Positions 46,963 through 58,826 of a DNA stretch of 64,000 nucleotides are shown here, piece by piece. This DNA comes from Clostridiales bacterium (lineage in GTDB: Bacteria > Bacillota > Clostridia > Christensenellales > Borkfalkiaceae): NCBI GenBank assembly GCA_015055545.1, contig SVHY01000003.1, positions 1-64,000 on the forward strand, in the 5' to 3' direction. Each line of letters starts with the position of its first letter. Positions within the stretch are counted from its first letter, which is position 1. The notes beneath the pieces are model-generated. The model did not search any database, was not told where the DNA came from, and was given only the letters and a program-made list of their open reading frames with translations. The translations under genes and the position numbers were made by a program.

Positions 46963-48237
46963 ATGCTTACATCTATTTGTGGTATTAACTGGGGAGACGA
47001 AGGCAAAGGCAGAATGGTTGACTTGCTTTCGCAAAACTTTGACGTTGTGTGCCGTTACCAAGGCGGTAACAACGCGGGACACACCGTTATCAACGAACGC
47101 GGTAAGTTCATTTTGAATTTGCTGCCGTCGGGGATTTTGCGTGAAGAAGTGGTCAACGTAATGGGCCCTGGTATGGTTATCGATATTAAGCATTTGTGCG
47201 GTGAAATAGCGAAACTCAAAGAGGCAGGGATTAAAATCACGCCTGAAAATTTGAAGATTTCAGATAGAGCCGTGATTACTATGCCGTATAACGTTTTGCA
47301 GGACTGTTTGGAAGAAGACCGTCTTGCGGGTAAGAAGTTCGGTTCTACCCGTCGCGGTATCGCGCCCGTTTATGCGGATAAATATTACAAGAAAGCGTTC
47401 CGTATGGGCGAACTTTTGAATACGGAAAAATTGTACGCGCGTGTAGCGGATATCGTGGAATGGAAAAATCTCACGGTTGTCGGCGGTTATAAAGCGGAAG
47501 CCGTAAAAACGGAAGATATTATCGCGTATTTTGAAGAATACGGCAAAGTGCTTGCTCCGTTCGTTTGCGACGTAGGCGCGTTCTTAACCAGAGCAAACGA
47601 CGAAGGGAAGAATATTATGTTTGAAGCGCAACTTGGCGCAATGCGCGATATCGATTTCGGTATTCATCCCTACACGTCGTCTTCTTCTACGATTGCAGCG
47701 TACGCGCCTATCGGCGCGGGTGTGCCGCAACTTCAACTGGATAATTCCATTGGGATTATGAAAGCGTATTCCACGTGCGTTGGCGAAGGTCCGTTCACGG
47801 CGGAATATTTCGGCGAGGACGCGAAAAAACTCCGTGATTTGGGCGGCGAATACGGCGCGGCAACGGGCAGACCCAGAAGAGTAGGTCCGTTCGACGTGGT
47901 GGCGTCCCGTTACGGGATTCGTTGCCAAGGCGCAAAAGAAATCGCGCTTACGAAAATGGACGTGCTTTCGGCGTACGAAGAAATTGAAATTTGCGTAGCG
48001 TACGAACTTAACGGCAAAATTATTGAAGAATTCCCGTTTATCGACGTGCTGGACGATTGCAAACCCGTGTTCAAGAAAATCAAGGGCTGGAATTGCGATA
48101 TTTCCAAATGCCGTACGGTAAAGGATTTGCCCAAAGAAGCGATTGCGTACGTGGAATATTTGGAAGAAGCTTGCGGTTGCCGCGTGAAATACCTTTCCGT
48201 TGGACCTGAACGCGACGCATACATCAAAATGTTTTAA
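46963..48237 (+). CDS. purA: Adenylosuccinate synthetase
   Basis: GINWGDEGKGRMVDLLSQ, YQGGNNAGHTV. Confidence 0.96.
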   Translation: MLTSICGINWGDEGKGRMVDLLSQNFDVVCRYQGGNNAGHTVINERGKFILNLLPSGILREEVVNVMGPGMVIDIKHLCGEIAKLKEAGIKITPENLKISDRAVITMPYNVLQDCLEEDRLAGKKFGSTRRGIAPVYADKYYKKAFRMGELLNTEKLYARVADIVEWKNLTVVGGYKAEAVKTEDIIAYFEEYGKVLAPFVCDVGAFLTRANDEGKNIMFEAQLGAMRDIDFGIHPYTSSSSTIAAYAPIGAGVPQLQLDNSIGIMKAYSTCVGEGPFTAEYFGEDAKKLRDLGGEYGAATGRPRRVGPFDVVASRYGIRCQGAKEIALTKMDVLSAYEEIEICVAYELNGKIIEEFPFIDVLDDCKPVFKKIKGWNCDISKCRTVKDLPKEAIAYVEYLEEACGCRVKYLSVGPERDAYIKMF

Positions 48238-48243
48238 CGACTA

Positions 48244-48277
48244 AAATCGGTTTTCTCACGAAAACCGATTTTCATTT
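48244..48277 (+). terminator. Rho-independent terminator
   Basis: AAAATCGGTTTTC-TCAC-GAAAACCGATTTT. Confidence 0.7.
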
Positions 48278-48397
48278 TATGCGTTTTGATTATATCTACT
48301 ATAAAAAATTTATTGCAAAAATCTCTTTTCCAAAGCTTGAAAAACGAGTGAACATATGCTATAATAAATAGCGTAAACTAATTACGAGGTATAAACC

Positions 48398-49381
48398 ATG
48401 AGTATACGGGTTGGTATTTACGGATACGGAAATCTTGGCAAGGGCGTAGAACTTGCACTCAAACAAAATCCCGATATGACGGCGGTGGGCGTATTTACCC
48501 GTCGCGCGCCCGAAAGCGTGAAAACGGTTACGGGGTTGCCCGTGTTTTCTGCGGACGACGTAAAGGATATGGCGGATAAAATCGACGTTATGATTTTATG
48601 TGGCGGCAGCTCCACCGATTTGCCTAAACAAACCCCTGCGATTGCGCAGTATTTCAACGTCGTGGACAGCTTTGATACACATGCAAAAATTCCCCAACAC
48701 GTGGCAAACGTAGACGCGGCGGCGAAAGCCGCGAAGAAAACCGCGCTCGTGTCCGTGGGGTGGGACCCGGGTACGTTTTCCATCGCTAGATTATACGCCG
48801 AAAGTATTTTACCGCAAGGTAAAACGTATACGTTTTGGGGTAAAGGCGTGAGTCAAGGTCATTCGGACGCGGTGCGCCGTATCGACGGTGTGGCTGATGC
48901 AAAACAGTATACCATTCCCGTAGAAAACGCGCTTGCGGCGGTCAGAAACGGGGAAACGCCCGAACTTTCGACGGGGCAAAAACACCGTAGAGAATGTTAC
49001 GTGGTGGTAAAGGACGACGCAGATAAAGCGAGGATTGAACGGGAAATCAAAACGATGCCCCATTACTTCGACGAATACGATACGACGGTGTATTTCATAT
49101 CGCAAGAAGAACTCAATGAAAAACATGCTGGACTTCCGCACGGCGGTGTCGTAATCAGAAACGGCTTTACGGGCGTAGGCAATCAAACGCAGCAGTCGGT
49201 GGAATACGGCTTGCGCTTACAATCCAACGCCGAATTTACGGCAAGTGTGCTCGTAGCTTATGCGCGCGCGACGTACCGCATGAACCAAGAGGGGGCGTAC
49301 GGTTGCAAAACGGTGTTTGACGTACCGCCTGCCTATCTTTCTGCACAATCCCGCGACGAACTTTTAAAAACGTTATTGTAA
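48398..49381 (+). CDS. ddh: meso-diaminopimelate dehydrogenase
   Basis: VGIYGYGNLGKGVELAL, WDPGTFSIARLYAESILP, FWGKGVSQGHSDAVRRIDGV. Confidence 0.94.
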   Translation: MSIRVGIYGYGNLGKGVELALKQNPDMTAVGVFTRRAPESVKTVTGLPVFSADDVKDMADKIDVMILCGGSSTDLPKQTPAIAQYFNVVDSFDTHAKIPQHVANVDAAAKAAKKTALVSVGWDPGTFSIARLYAESILPQGKTYTFWGKGVSQGHSDAVRRIDGVADAKQYTIPVENALAAVRNGETPELSTGQKHRRECYVVVKDDADKARIEREIKTMPHYFDEYDTTVYFISQEELNEKHAGLPHGGVVIRNGFTGVGNQTQQSVEYGLRLQSNAEFTASVLVAYARATYRMNQEGAYGCKTVFDVPPAYLSAQSRDELLKTLL

Positions 49382-49526
49382 AAAATACGCTCCGTTTTTA
49401 AGCGGAGCGTTCTTTTACGGTTAAAGATGAAAAGATTTACATATTTTATGCTTATTTTTCCTTATTTATCGTTTAATTAACGTGCTATAATAATAACCGA
49501 GCAAAAAATGAGGCGGTTAGAGAATT

Positions 49527-50795
49527 ATGGAAAAAGATATTTATAAAGCGAGTCGGTTTTTGTATATATTAGAGGCGGCGTTTGAATATTTCATATCGAT
49601 TTTGGTAGGGGGCGCGTATCTTGCGAAGGTAACGTCTGCCATCGGGGTTTCGGACAGCTTGACGGGGATATTGACGGCGTTCGTTTCCTTGGGTTGCGGC
49701 TTTCAAATGGTGGCGATTTTCATCGCGAACAAACGTCCCGTTAAAGGCTGGGTATCCCTTTTACATATCGTCAATCAAACGTTTTTCGCGCTTATATACG
49801 TAGTGCCGTTTTTGCATTTAACGCAAGCGCAAAAAATCGTTTGTTTCGTCATTTTACTGTTGCTCGGTCATATTATCAATAACGTCGTGTTTTCGCCGAA
49901 GATAAACTGGTTTATGTCGCTTGTGGACGATCATAAACGCGGCGTGTTTACCGCAAGTAAAGAAATGGTATCGCTAATCGGCGGTATGGTTTTCTCGTTT
50001 GCTATGGGTGCGGTGATTGATAAATTCGAAGCGGCAGGGAACGTGAGCGGCGCGTTTATCGTGTGTGGGGTAAGCGTGTTTGCGCTTATGCTGTTGCATA
50101 CGGCGACGTTGCTGTTTTCAAAAGAAAAGCCGAGTGAGATACAAGAAAAATTACCCTTGAAGAAATCGGTAGGGGAATTGTTCAAGGACAAAAATTTGTT
50201 AAAGATTATACTTATTTCCGTGCTTTGGAACGTCGTTTGTTATACGGCAACGCCTTTTTACGGCACGTACCAGATCAAAGAGCTGGGCTTTTCCATGACC
50301 TTTGTATCCGCACTTTCGGCGGCGTACGCGGTTATCCGTTCGGCGTTTTCTAGACCGCTTGGTCGGTTTGCAGATAAATATTCGTTTGCGAAAATGTTGA
50401 ATATCTGCTTTTTGATTATGCTGGTTGCGTTTATTGTCAACGCGTTCACCGTTCCGTCCAACGGCAAGGTGTTTTTTACCGTCTATTACGTGTTGTACGC
50501 CGTAGCCATGGCTGGGATTAACAGCGCGGCAATCAATTTGATTTACGATTATGCGGATAAGGAAAAACGCGTCGGTGCGTTGGCGCTAAAAAGTACGCTC
50601 GCAGGCTTTGCGGGGTTCTTTACAACGCTTGCCGTTTCTCCGCTCGTGTCGTATATCCAAGAGAACGGCGATACGTTTTTGGGTTTGCACGTGTACGCGC
50701 AACAGGTCGTTTCCGTCATCGCGGCGGTGCTGCTTGTAGGATTACTTATATATCTGAATACGGTCGTACGAAAGATAAAAAAGAATAACGAATAA
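49527..50795 (+). CDS. MFS transporter
   Basis: 422 aa polytopic protein. Confidence 0.75.
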   Translation: MEKDIYKASRFLYILEAAFEYFISILVGGAYLAKVTSAIGVSDSLTGILTAFVSLGCGFQMVAIFIANKRPVKGWVSLLHIVNQTFFALIYVVPFLHLTQAQKIVCFVILLLLGHIINNVVFSPKINWFMSLVDDHKRGVFTASKEMVSLIGGMVFSFAMGAVIDKFEAAGNVSGAFIVCGVSVFALMLLHTATLLFSKEKPSEIQEKLPLKKSVGELFKDKNLLKIILISVLWNVVCYTATPFYGTYQIKELGFSMTFVSALSAAYAVIRSAFSRPLGRFADKYSFAKMLNICFLIMLVAFIVNAFTVPSNGKVFFTVYYVLYAVAMAGINSAAINLIYDYADKEKRVGALALKSTLAGFAGFFTTLAVSPLVSYIQENGDTFLGLHVYAQQVVSVIAAVLLVGLLIYLNTVVRKIKKNNE

Positions 50796-50802
50796 CGAAT
50801 AC

Positions 50803-50842
50803 AAAAACACGCTCTTGAACCAACCGTTCAAGAGCGTGTTAA
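50803..50842. terminator. Bidirectional terminator
   Basis: AACACGCTCTTGAAC-CAACC-GTTCAAGAGCGTGTT between convergent genes. Confidence 0.7.
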
Positions 50843-51688
50843 GTTATCGCGGTATTTTTTCGGAGTTACGGAAAAGCGTTTTTTAAAAAGCCGAATATAA
50901 TTACTGTAATCGGGAAAACCCGAATCCATGCACGCTTGTAATACGCTTTTGCCTTGCTTTAACAGCACGCGTGAATGGGCAAGCCGTTTGGATTCCAAAT
51001 ACAGATAAGGCGTAGTATGTAAATACCTTTTAAACAAGCGATTGAGCGTGCTTTGGCTGATAAAATATTTATCCGTAAAATATTGCAAGGATTGGATTTG
51101 TGCGAAGTTCGCGTTCAAATCCCTTAAAATGTCTTTAAGCTGCGTCGGTAAATCGCGCGCGGGGGCTACGCCGCCTTTCGTTAAGTTTTTGCGGAAAATA
51201 TCCAAAATTTCCAGTTGCAAATAAAACTGCGCTTGTTTATCGTTTTGCTCGGATGCGGTTAGGAGCTGTTGATAAAGAACAAGCAAGCGTTCTTTCGACG
51301 GCGTATCGGGCGCGATATGGTTGGACGTTTTATTAGCGAGAAAATCCGAAAAGAGAAAACTGCAAGACGAATCGAACCAAATACATAAATGTTTGTGCTT
51401 GGAGGGCGTGTTCAAAATGCAGTTATGGATTTCGTTAGGACGGGAAAATACCGCGTCGCCGGCTTGTAAGCGGTAGATTTCGTTTTCTACCATGAACGAC
51501 GCGTCGCCGTCTAATAAAACGTATATTTCCAACTGGTCGTGGATATGCGGTGGAAATACGCGCGCCGCTTGTTCCTTTGCACTATTAGAAAAATAATACT
51601 CCGAATTCCATTCGGAAACGGCGGGTAAATTGCATTTGAATAAAGGGGATTGCCCCGTGCTTTGGTTGGCCATATCAATCGTTTCCAC
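50828..51688 (-). CDS. AraC family transcriptional regulator
   Basis: Cupin-like N-terminus; C-terminal FISQSTLNRLFKRYLHTTPYLYLESKRLAHSRVLL...GFPDYSNYIRLFKKRFSVTPKKYR. Confidence 0.9.
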   Translation of the reverse strand: METIDMANQSTGQSPLFKCNLPAVSEWNSEYYFSNSAKEQAARVFPPHIHDQLEIYVLLDGDASFMVENEIYRLQAGDAVFSRPNEIHNCILNTPSKHKHLCIWFDSSCSFLFSDFLANKTSNHIAPDTPSKERLLVLYQQLLTASEQNDKQAQFYLQLEILDIFRKNLTKGGVAPARDLPTQLKDILRDLNANFAQIQSLQYFTDKYFISQSTLNRLFKRYLHTTPYLYLESKRLAHSRVLLKQGKSVLQACMDSGFPDYSNYIRLFKKRFSVTPKKYRDNLTRS

Positions 51689-53075
51689 CTATGAATTGAG
51701 TTTGGAGATTAAGCGCTTTTATCATTTGTCCCACGTACCGTACGGGGATAAGCTCTATTTTGCCTTGAAATCTTTGACAGGTTTTCATATTCTTTTCGGG
51801 CAATATAACACGCTTGAAACCCGTTTTGATACATTCGTTTACGCGTTTGTCGGCGTAGTGTACGGGACGGATTTCGCCCGTCAATCCCACTTCGCCGAAT
51901 ACAGCCGTGTATTTCTCGATAGGAATATCGCTTGCCGCGCTGGCAAGCGCTGCGCAAATGGCTAAATCGACGGACGGTTCGGCAAGCTTAATCCCGCCCA
52001 TGGCGTTGATATACACGTCGGCGTTGAAAAAGGGGATTCCGCAACGCTTTTCAAGTACGGCAATCAGCACGACTAATTTGTTATAGTCCACGCCCAAGCT
52101 CATACGGCGCGGCATACCGTACGCCGTTTTGGTAATGAGCGTTTGCAGTTCTACGTTCATGCACCGATTCCCGCTTTCGGACGGGGTAACGGCAGAACCT
52201 GCCGCAACGCCGCGCGTGTCGGATAAAAACAGCCCCGAATAATCGGTTACGCTTTCGATGCCCGTGTCCGTCATTTCAAATACGCCCACTTCCTGCGCCG
52301 AACCGAATCTGTTCTTGACGGCGCGCAGGATTCGGAAATTGTCTTCTTGCTGACCTTCGAAATAGAGCACCGTATCCATGATATGTTCTAACACCTTCGG
52401 ACCAGCCAAAGAGCCTTCTTTGGTTACGTGCCCGATGATAAAGAACGTTACGTTACGAGATTTTGCGATTCGCATGATTTTCGACGCACATTCGCGAACT
52501 TGCGCTACGCTGCCCGCCGCAGACGAAAGCGTTTCCGTATAGATAGCCTGTACGGAGTCGATGACGACGAACTCTGCGTCGTCAAGGCTCGTTTCCATAT
52601 CCTCCAAACACGTTTCGTTCAAAAGCAGTAAATTATCCGAAGTCAAGCCCAACCGTTCGCAACGCATTTTTACTTGCGAACAGCTTTCTTCCGCGGACAC
52701 GTACAACACTTTCGCCGTCGTTGACAGGTGTGCGGAAACTTGCGTGAGCAGGGTGGATTTACCGATACCCGGGTCGCCACCCAAAAGTACGAGCGAGCCG
52801 CGGACGATACCGCCGCCGAGCACCGTATCAAATTCGGGAACGCCGCTTTTTACGCGCTCGAATTTTTCATAACCGATTTGCGATAAGGGCAGGGCGCGTG
52901 TTTTCATTTGTGAAACGCCCGTGCGAACGGGCGCGGAAACTTCCGCGCGTACTACTTCCTCGTGCATGGTGTTGAAATTGCCGCAATCGGGGCATTTGCC
53001 CAGCCACTTGGGCGTTGTATAACCACATTCGCTGCATACGAATTGCGTGGTGGGGGTTTTGGATTTTGCGGGCAT
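51675..53075 (-). CDS. radA: DNA repair protein RadA
   Basis: [55 protein letters not shown]. Confidence 0.96.
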   Translation of the reverse strand: MPAKSKTPTTQFVCSECGYTTPKWLGKCPDCGNFNTMHEEVVRAEVSAPVRTGVSQMKTRALPLSQIGYEKFERVKSGVPEFDTVLGGGIVRGSLVLLGGDPGIGKSTLLTQVSAHLSTTAKVLYVSAEESCSQVKMRCERLGLTSDNLLLLNETCLEDMETSLDDAEFVVIDSVQAIYTETLSSAAGSVAQVRECASKIMRIAKSRNVTFFIIGHVTKEGSLAGPKVLEHIMDTVLYFEGQQEDNFRILRAVKNRFGSAQEVGVFEMTDTGIESVTDYSGLFLSDTRGVAAGSAVTPSESGNRCMNVELQTLITKTAYGMPRRMSLGVDYNKLVVLIAVLEKRCGIPFFNADVYINAMGGIKLAEPSVDLAICAALASAASDIPIEKYTAVFGEVGLTGEIRPVHYADKRVNECIKTGFKRVILPEKNMKTCQRFQGKIELIPVRYVGQMIKALNLQTQFIGGND

Positions 53076-53087
53076 AGAGCTGCTCCT

Positions 53088-54212
53088 TTATTTTAATAAC
53101 GCGTACGCGTGTACGGTAATACCCTTGCCTTCGCCGACGTAGCCCAAGCCCTCGTTCGTACCCGCCGTAATACCAACGGCGGTGGGGTCTACGCCCAGCG
53201 CGCTTGCAAGGTTGTTTTTCATTTCGTCGATATATTTGGCAAGACGGGGTTTTTCCGCTTGCACAGCAACGGACAGGTTTTGCACGGCAAAACCGCGTTC
53301 GGATATAAGCGTAACGACCTTTTGCAAAAGCAACATGGAATTTGCGTTCTCGTAGGCGGAGTCGGAATCGGGGAAATAGAACCCGATATCGCGTAAGCCC
53401 GCCGCCGAAAGCAACGCGTCCATGACGGCGTGCGTTAAAACGTCGCCGTCGCTGTGTGCGATAAGTCCGCTATCCGACGGGATTTTTACGCCCGCAAGCA
53501 CGATATAATCTTGCGGTTTTCCAAACGCGTGCGTGTCCACGCCGAATCCACAGCGCGTAGCGGATTTTGCGAAGTCTTGCGCGTACGTCAATTTTATATT
53601 CTCGCGCGCGCCCGCGCAAAGTCGGGGTTTGCCGCAATAAATCGCAAACAGGGAAGAATCGTCCGTGAACGCAACGGGCTCGTCCTTATCGAACGCGCGG
53701 TCGTACGCAAAGAGTATGTTTTCACGGTAAAAGCCTTGCGGGGTTTGTATCTGCCACAGCGCGTCGCGATTAGGGATATTTTTGATATAGCCGTTTTCCG
53801 CAACGGCAATCGTGTCCGTGGTAGGCACGGCGCATACGCCGCTACCGTACGCCTTTACGCTTTCCAAACAGTTTTCAATTACCGTGCGCGTGACGAACGG
53901 CCGCGCGCCGTCGTGGATAAGTACGATATCCGATTGCGCAACTTTTAAGGCGTTGTAAACGGAAAGAGAACGCGTTTCGCCGCCGAGAATTACGCGCGTT
54001 CGCGGAAACACCGAGCAAAGGCGGGTGATTTCTTCTAAGTCGCTTTGCGAAGCCGTAACGATGATTTCGTCCACGGCGGGGAAGTCGAACGCGGAAACCG
54101 TTTTTTTGAGTACCCGTTCTCCGTTTAACGAAGTAAGGAGTTTGTTCATTGTAAAGCCCGCGCGGAATCCTTTTCCTGCGGCGCAGATAATAGCGCAAAC
54201 GCTCGTTTTCAT
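53088..54212 (-). CDS. ispDF: Bifunctional IspD/IspF (MEP pathway)
   Basis: N-terminal IICAAGKGFRAGFTMNKLL (IspD) fused to C-terminal GFGVDTHAFG...HSDGDVLTHAVMDALLSAAGLRDIG (IspF). Confidence 0.93.
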   Translation of the reverse strand: MKTSVCAIICAAGKGFRAGFTMNKLLTSLNGERVLKKTVSAFDFPAVDEIIVTASQSDLEEITRLCSVFPRTRVILGGETRSLSVYNALKVAQSDIVLIHDGARPFVTRTVIENCLESVKAYGSGVCAVPTTDTIAVAENGYIKNIPNRDALWQIQTPQGFYRENILFAYDRAFDKDEPVAFTDDSSLFAIYCGKPRLCAGARENIKLTYAQDFAKSATRCGFGVDTHAFGKPQDYIVLAGVKIPSDSGLIAHSDGDVLTHAVMDALLSAAGLRDIGFYFPDSDSAYENANSMLLLQKVVTLISERGFAVQNLSVAVQAEKPRLAKYIDEMKNNLASALGVDPTAVGITAGTNEGLGYVGEGKGITVHAYALLK

Positions 54213-54451
54213 AATATCACCTCGTAAAGGCTTGCCGCCTCGTCTTTTTTAATCGTTTCTTTGATGTTGCATACGCGGAATTTTAAACTGCCCGAAGCGT
54301 ACAAAACTTCCACCACGTCGCCGATTTTAACGGCGGTGGCGGGTTTGGCGGGCTTGCCGTTGATAAGTACCTTTTGTTCGCCGCACGCTTCTTGCGCGAC
54401 GGTGCGGCGTTTCAAAATCCGCGATACTTTCAAGAATTTGTCGATTCTCAT
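54209..54451 (-). CDS. S4-domain RNA-binding protein (RqcP/YabO-like)
   Basis: MRIDKFLKVSRILKRRTVAQEACGEQKVLINGKPAKPAT. Confidence 0.85.
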   Translation of the reverse strand: MRIDKFLKVSRILKRRTVAQEACGEQKVLINGKPAKPATAVKIGDVVEVLYASGSLKFRVCNIKETIKKDEAASLYEVIL

Positions 54452-54794
54452 ATGATTTCAGTCCTTATGGAAAAATTTTTAAAAAATTTCTAATTGCCTT
54501 TCAAAAACGCTTGACAACTTTTTTTGCGAAGATTATAATTAAATAATGTCTTAATATGGCATAATGCCGCTCGATGGCTTTTTTGCGAAAAAATGAAATT
54601 TGCGCAAACCCCTGAAAAATAAAGGGACGTAGGGCGTTTCGAGATTTTCACGCTATACTTATTATAACGCATACGCGCGAAAAAGTAAAGCGTAAAGACG
54701 AAAAAATTAAAAAAGTTAAAATTCGATTTTTATCGATGAAAAGATATACTCGGTAGATCGCTGAAAAAAATATGTAAGGAGCAATTTTTAAAAG

Positions 54795-57700
54795 ATGGAT
54801 TTACCTATTTCCAAGTATGGCAAGACCGAAAGAAGAAAATTCGGTTCGATCAACGAAGTTATCGATATTCCCGATCTCGTTGAAATCCAGAAAGACAGCT
54901 ATAATGCCTTTATCGAAGAAGGCATTGGCGAGGTGTTTGAAGACTTCTCTCCGATCACCGACTACTCCGACCATTTTGAGCTTTATTTCTTAGAGCACAG
55001 ATTTGGCGACAAACCTAAGTACGACGAAAAAGAATGTCGTACGCGTGACGCTACGTATGCGCTCCCGCTCCGCGTGAAAGTGCGCCTTGTGAACAAGGTC
55101 AAGAACGAAGTTCTCGATCAAGAAGTGTTCATGGGCGATATGCCTTTGATGACGGAAAACGGCGCGTTCATTATCAACGGTGCGGAACGTGTTATCGTTT
55201 CTCAGCTCGTGCGTTCGCCTGGCGTTTACAATTCGTCGAGCAAGGATAAGACGGGTAAAGAAATGTTCGCGACGACCGTTATGCCCAACCGCGGCGCATG
55301 GCTTGAACTGGAACAGGACGCGCAAGATGCGTTGTACGTTCGTGTAGACAGAAAGAAAAAGCTGTGCATCACGGTGCTTTTGCGTGCGCTCGGCTACGGT
55401 TCTAACCGCGCGATTGAAGACTTGTTCCCTGGGGACAAGATCATTGCGGCTACCCTCGCGAAAGATACGGCAAAGAGCGAATCGGACGGCTTGTACGAAC
55501 TGTACCGTCGTCTTCGTCCCGGCGAAGCGCCTACGGAAGATTCCGTAAGAGCGCACCTTTTCAATTTGTTCTTTGACCCCCGTCGCTACGATATCGCGAA
55601 AGTGGGTAGATACAAGTATAATAAGAAACTCAACATGGCGTTCCGTTTGGAAGGTTGTAGAGTTGCCGACGCGGTAGTGAACCCCGAAACGGGCGAAGTG
55701 ATCGCGGAAGCGGGCGAAAAGATTTCCGAAACGAAAGCAAAGGAAATTCAAAACTGCGGTATCAACGAAATTTTCGTGCTTGTAGACGATCCCGAAGAAG
55801 GGGAAATTAAGCACAAGATTATCGCGAACAATACGGTTGATTTCTCGGCGATTTCCGATATCCCCGTACAAGCGCGTGCGAAAGATTTCGGTTTGTTGCC
55901 CACGATTTATTATCCCGGTTATAAATTCTCCAAGCTCATTGCAGAAGAATGTGCTAATTTGAGCGTAGAAGAAGTTGCGGAAAAATATCTCGACGAGATC
56001 AACGAACTTTATAAAACGGTGGAAAAAGCGGAAGAACCGGACGAAAAGCCCGAAGAAAAGAAAAACCGCGAAAAGAGAAAGGACAACCGCTGCAAATTCG
56101 TTGCGGCTTGTAAGCTCTTCCACGAAGTACTCTTTAGCGAACACCCCGTTCCCACCAAGGAACAAAAGAAAGAAATGCGTCCGCTTATCGACAAGCTTTG
56201 CCATAAGCACGTTACGGTAGACGATATCGTTGCGGCGATTTCGTCCAACCTCGATTTGAAATACGGCATCGGTACGACGGACAATATCGACCACTTGGGC
56301 AACCGTCGTGTGCGCTCGGTTGGCGAATTGTTGCAAAACCAACTCCGCGTGGGTATTGCAAGATTGGAAAGATTGATTAAAGAAAGAATGGCGACGCAAG
56401 ATCCCATGGAAATTACGCCGTCCGCGCTTATCAATATCCGTCCCGTATCGGCGGTTATCCGTGAATTCTTCGGTTCGTCGCAGTTGTCGCAGTTCATGGA
56501 TCAAACCAACCCGATTGCAGAACTTACGCACAAGCGTAAACTTTCCGCGCTCGGCCCTGGTGGGTTGAACCGTGACAGAGCTACCTTTGAAGTGCGTGAT
56601 ATTCACCATACGCATTACGGTCGTATGTGTCCTATCGAAACGCCCGAAGGTCAAAACATCGGTCTTATCACGTCGCTTGCTACGTTTGCAAAAGTGAACG
56701 AATACGGCTTTATCATGAGCCCGTACCGCCGCGTAGACAAAGACACGGGTACGGTTACCAAGCACGTCGATTATTTGACTGCTGACGAAGAAGATAAGTA
56801 TATCGTAGCGCAAGCAAACGAACCGCTTGACGAAGAAGGACATTTCATCAACGAACGCGTAGGCTGCCGTCATCAAAACGATATTACGGAAATGCCCCGT
56901 GAAAAGATGGACTATATGGACGTATCGCCCAAGCAGCTCGTTTCCGTTGCTGCGGCGCTGATTCCTTTCCTTGAAAACGACGATACCAACCGTGCCTTGA
57001 TGGGCTCGAACATGCAACGTCAAGCCGTTCCGCTTTTGAAGACGGAAAGTGCGATTGTAGCAACGGGTATCGAAGGTTCTATCGCGCAATATTCGGGCGT
57101 TATCGTAACCGCGAAAGAGGCGGGCGTCGTCGTTGGCTGTGCGTCGAACATGATTAAGATTCGTGAAGACGACGGTACGATTAGAGAATATCCCTTGAAG
57201 AAGTTTGAACGTTCAAACGCGGGTACGTGCTTGAACCAACGTCCGATCGTATCCACGGGCGACCGCGTAGCGAAAGGCGAAATCATCGCCGACGGTCCTT
57301 CGACGAACAACGGCGAACTTGCGCTTGGTAAAAATATTCTCATCGGTTATATGGAATGGGAAGGTTATAACTACGAAGACGCTATCTTGCTTTCCGAAAA
57401 ACTCGTGCAAGACGACGTGTTCACGTCTATCCATATCGAGAAATACGAACTGGAAGCGAGAGATACCAAGCTTGGTCCTGAAGAAATCACGCGCGATATC
57501 CCCAACGTGGGTGACGACGCGCTCAAAGATTTGGACGAAGACGGTATTATCCGTATCGGTGCGGAAATCCAAAGCGGCGATATTCTCGTGGGTAAAGTTT
57601 CCCCTAAGGGTGAAGCGGAACTCACGCCTGAAGAAAGACTTCTCCGCGCGATTTTCGGTGAAAAATCGAGAGAAGTTAGAGATACGTCGTTGAAAGTTCC

Positions 57701-58814
57701 CCACGGTGAAGGCGGCGTCGTCGTGGACGTAAAAGTGTTCACCAGAGAAAACAAAGACGAACTCGAACCAGGCGTTAATAAACTCGTTCGCGTATATATC
57801 GCACAAAAACGTAAAATCCAAGTCGGCGATAAGATGGCAGGCCGTCACGGTAATAAGGGCGTTATCTCCCGCGTGCTTTCGCAAGCGGACATGCCGTTCC
57901 TTGCAGACGGTACGCCGCTTCAAATCTTGCTCAACCCGCTCGGCGTTCCTTCGCGTATGAACATCGGTCAGGTTTTGGAAGTGCACCTTGGTTACGTATG
58001 TAAACAGCTCGGTTGGAAGATTGCAACGCCCGTATTCGACGGCGCGACGGAAAAGGATTTGGAAGTCATGTTCCGTGAAAACAACCTGCTTAATCCCGAC
58101 GGCAACGTTGACGGTAAGTTCCAAGTGTTCGACGGTAGAACGGGTGAAGCGTTTGAAAACCGCGTTACGATCGGCGTACAGTATATGATTAAACTTATCC
58201 ACCTCGTTGACGATAAGATTCACGCTCGTGCAATCGGTCCTTACAGCTTGGTTACGCAACAACCGCTCGGTGGTAAAGCGCAATTCGGCGGTCAGCGTTT
58301 CGGTGAAATGGAAGTTTGGGCGCTCGAAGCTTACGGCGCAGCGCACATCTTGCAAGAAATCTTAACGGTGAAGTCGGACGACGTTGTAGGCCGTGTAAAG
58401 ACGTACGAATCCATCGTTCGCGGCGAAAACATTTCCGAACCGGGTATTCCCGAAGCGTTCAAAGTCTTGCTCAAAGAATTGCAGTCCTTGGCTCTTGACG
58501 TAAAAGTGTTGACGGAATCTGGCGACGAACTCGTCATTCGCGAATTTGAGGAAGAAGACGATGCAGCGGATAACGAAGCAAGCCGCAGAGACGGTTTGAA
58601 GGACGAAGAACTGGAAGAAATCGACTTCAACGTGGACGACGAAGCGGACGAAGACGAAGACTTCAACGTCAATATCTTCGAAGAAGAAGGCGACGACGAA
58701 GACGGGTTCAACCTTGCGGATTCGAGCGACGACGAAGATTTTGAAGACGATTTAGACGACGATTTCGGTTTCGGCAAACTTTTTGACGACGAAGATCTCG
58801 GCGATGACGAATAA
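54795..58814 (+). CDS. rpoB: RNA polymerase beta subunit
   Basis: Full-length family signature incl. [30 protein letters not shown]-like cluster; 1339 aa with acidic tail. Confidence 0.98.
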   Translation: MDLPISKYGKTERRKFGSINEVIDIPDLVEIQKDSYNAFIEEGIGEVFEDFSPITDYSDHFELYFLEHRFGDKPKYDEKECRTRDATYALPLRVKVRLVNKVKNEVLDQEVFMGDMPLMTENGAFIINGAERVIVSQLVRSPGVYNSSSKDKTGKEMFATTVMPNRGAWLELEQDAQDALYVRVDRKKKLCITVLLRALGYGSNRAIEDLFPGDKIIAATLAKDTAKSESDGLYELYRRLRPGEAPTEDSVRAHLFNLFFDPRRYDIAKVGRYKYNKKLNMAFRLEGCRVADAVVNPETGEVIAEAGEKISETKAKEIQNCGINEIFVLVDDPEEGEIKHKIIANNTVDFSAISDIPVQARAKDFGLLPTIYYPGYKFSKLIAEECANLSVEEVAEKYLDEINELYKTVEKAEEPDEKPEEKKNREKRKDNRCKFVAACKLFHEVLFSEHPVPTKEQKKEMRPLIDKLCHKHVTVDDIVAAISSNLDLKYGIGTTDNIDHLGNRRVRSVGELLQNQLRVGIARLERLIKERMATQDPMEITPSALINIRPVSAVIREFFGSSQLSQFMDQTNPIAELTHKRKLSALGPGGLNRDRATFEVRDIHHTHYGRMCPIETPEGQNIGLITSLATFAKVNEYGFIMSPYRRVDKDTGTVTKHVDYLTADEEDKYIVAQANEPLDEEGHFINERVGCRHQNDITEMPREKMDYMDVSPKQLVSVAAALIPFLENDDTNRALMGSNMQRQAVPLLKTESAIVATGIEGSIAQYSGVIVTAKEAGVVVGCASNMIKIREDDGTIREYPLKKFERSNAGTCLNQRPIVSTGDRVAKGEIIADGPSTNNGELALGKNILIGYMEWEGYNYEDAILLSEKLVQDDVFTSIHIEKYELEARDTKLGPEEITRDIPNVGDDALKDLDEDGIIRIGAEIQSGDILVGKVSPKGEAELTPEERLLRAIFGEKSREVRDTSLKVPHGEGGVVVDVKVFTRENKDELEPGVNKLVRVYIAQKRKIQVGDKMAGRHGNKGVISRVLSQADMPFLADGTPLQILLNPLGVPSRMNIGQVLEVHLGYVCKQLGWKIATPVFDGATEKDLEVMFRENNLLNPDGNVDGKFQVFDGRTGEAFENRVTIGVQYMIKLIHLVDDKIHARAIGPYSLVTQQPLGGKAQFGGQRFGEMEVWALEAYGAAHILQEILTVKSDDVVGRVKTYESIVRGENISEPGIPEAFKVLLKELQSLALDVKVLTESGDELVIREFEEEDDAADNEASRRDGLKDEELEEIDFNVDDEADEDEDFNVNIFEEEGDDEDGFNLADSSDDEDFEDDLDDDFGFGKLFDDEDLGDDE

Positions 58815-58826
58815 GGAGAGTATACC

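Noticed and set aside
45421-47193. 590-aa minus-strand ORF
   Set aside because: Antisense to the serine hydrolase and the start of purA; low-complexity basic translation, no RBS logic.
54990-57089. 699-aa minus-strand ORF antisense to rpoB, plus others over rpoB/rpoC (57213-58355, 59199-60506, 61215-62543)
   Set aside because: Antisense shadow of strongly biased coding sequence; His/Arg/Phe-rich translations with no domain signature, opposite essential genes.
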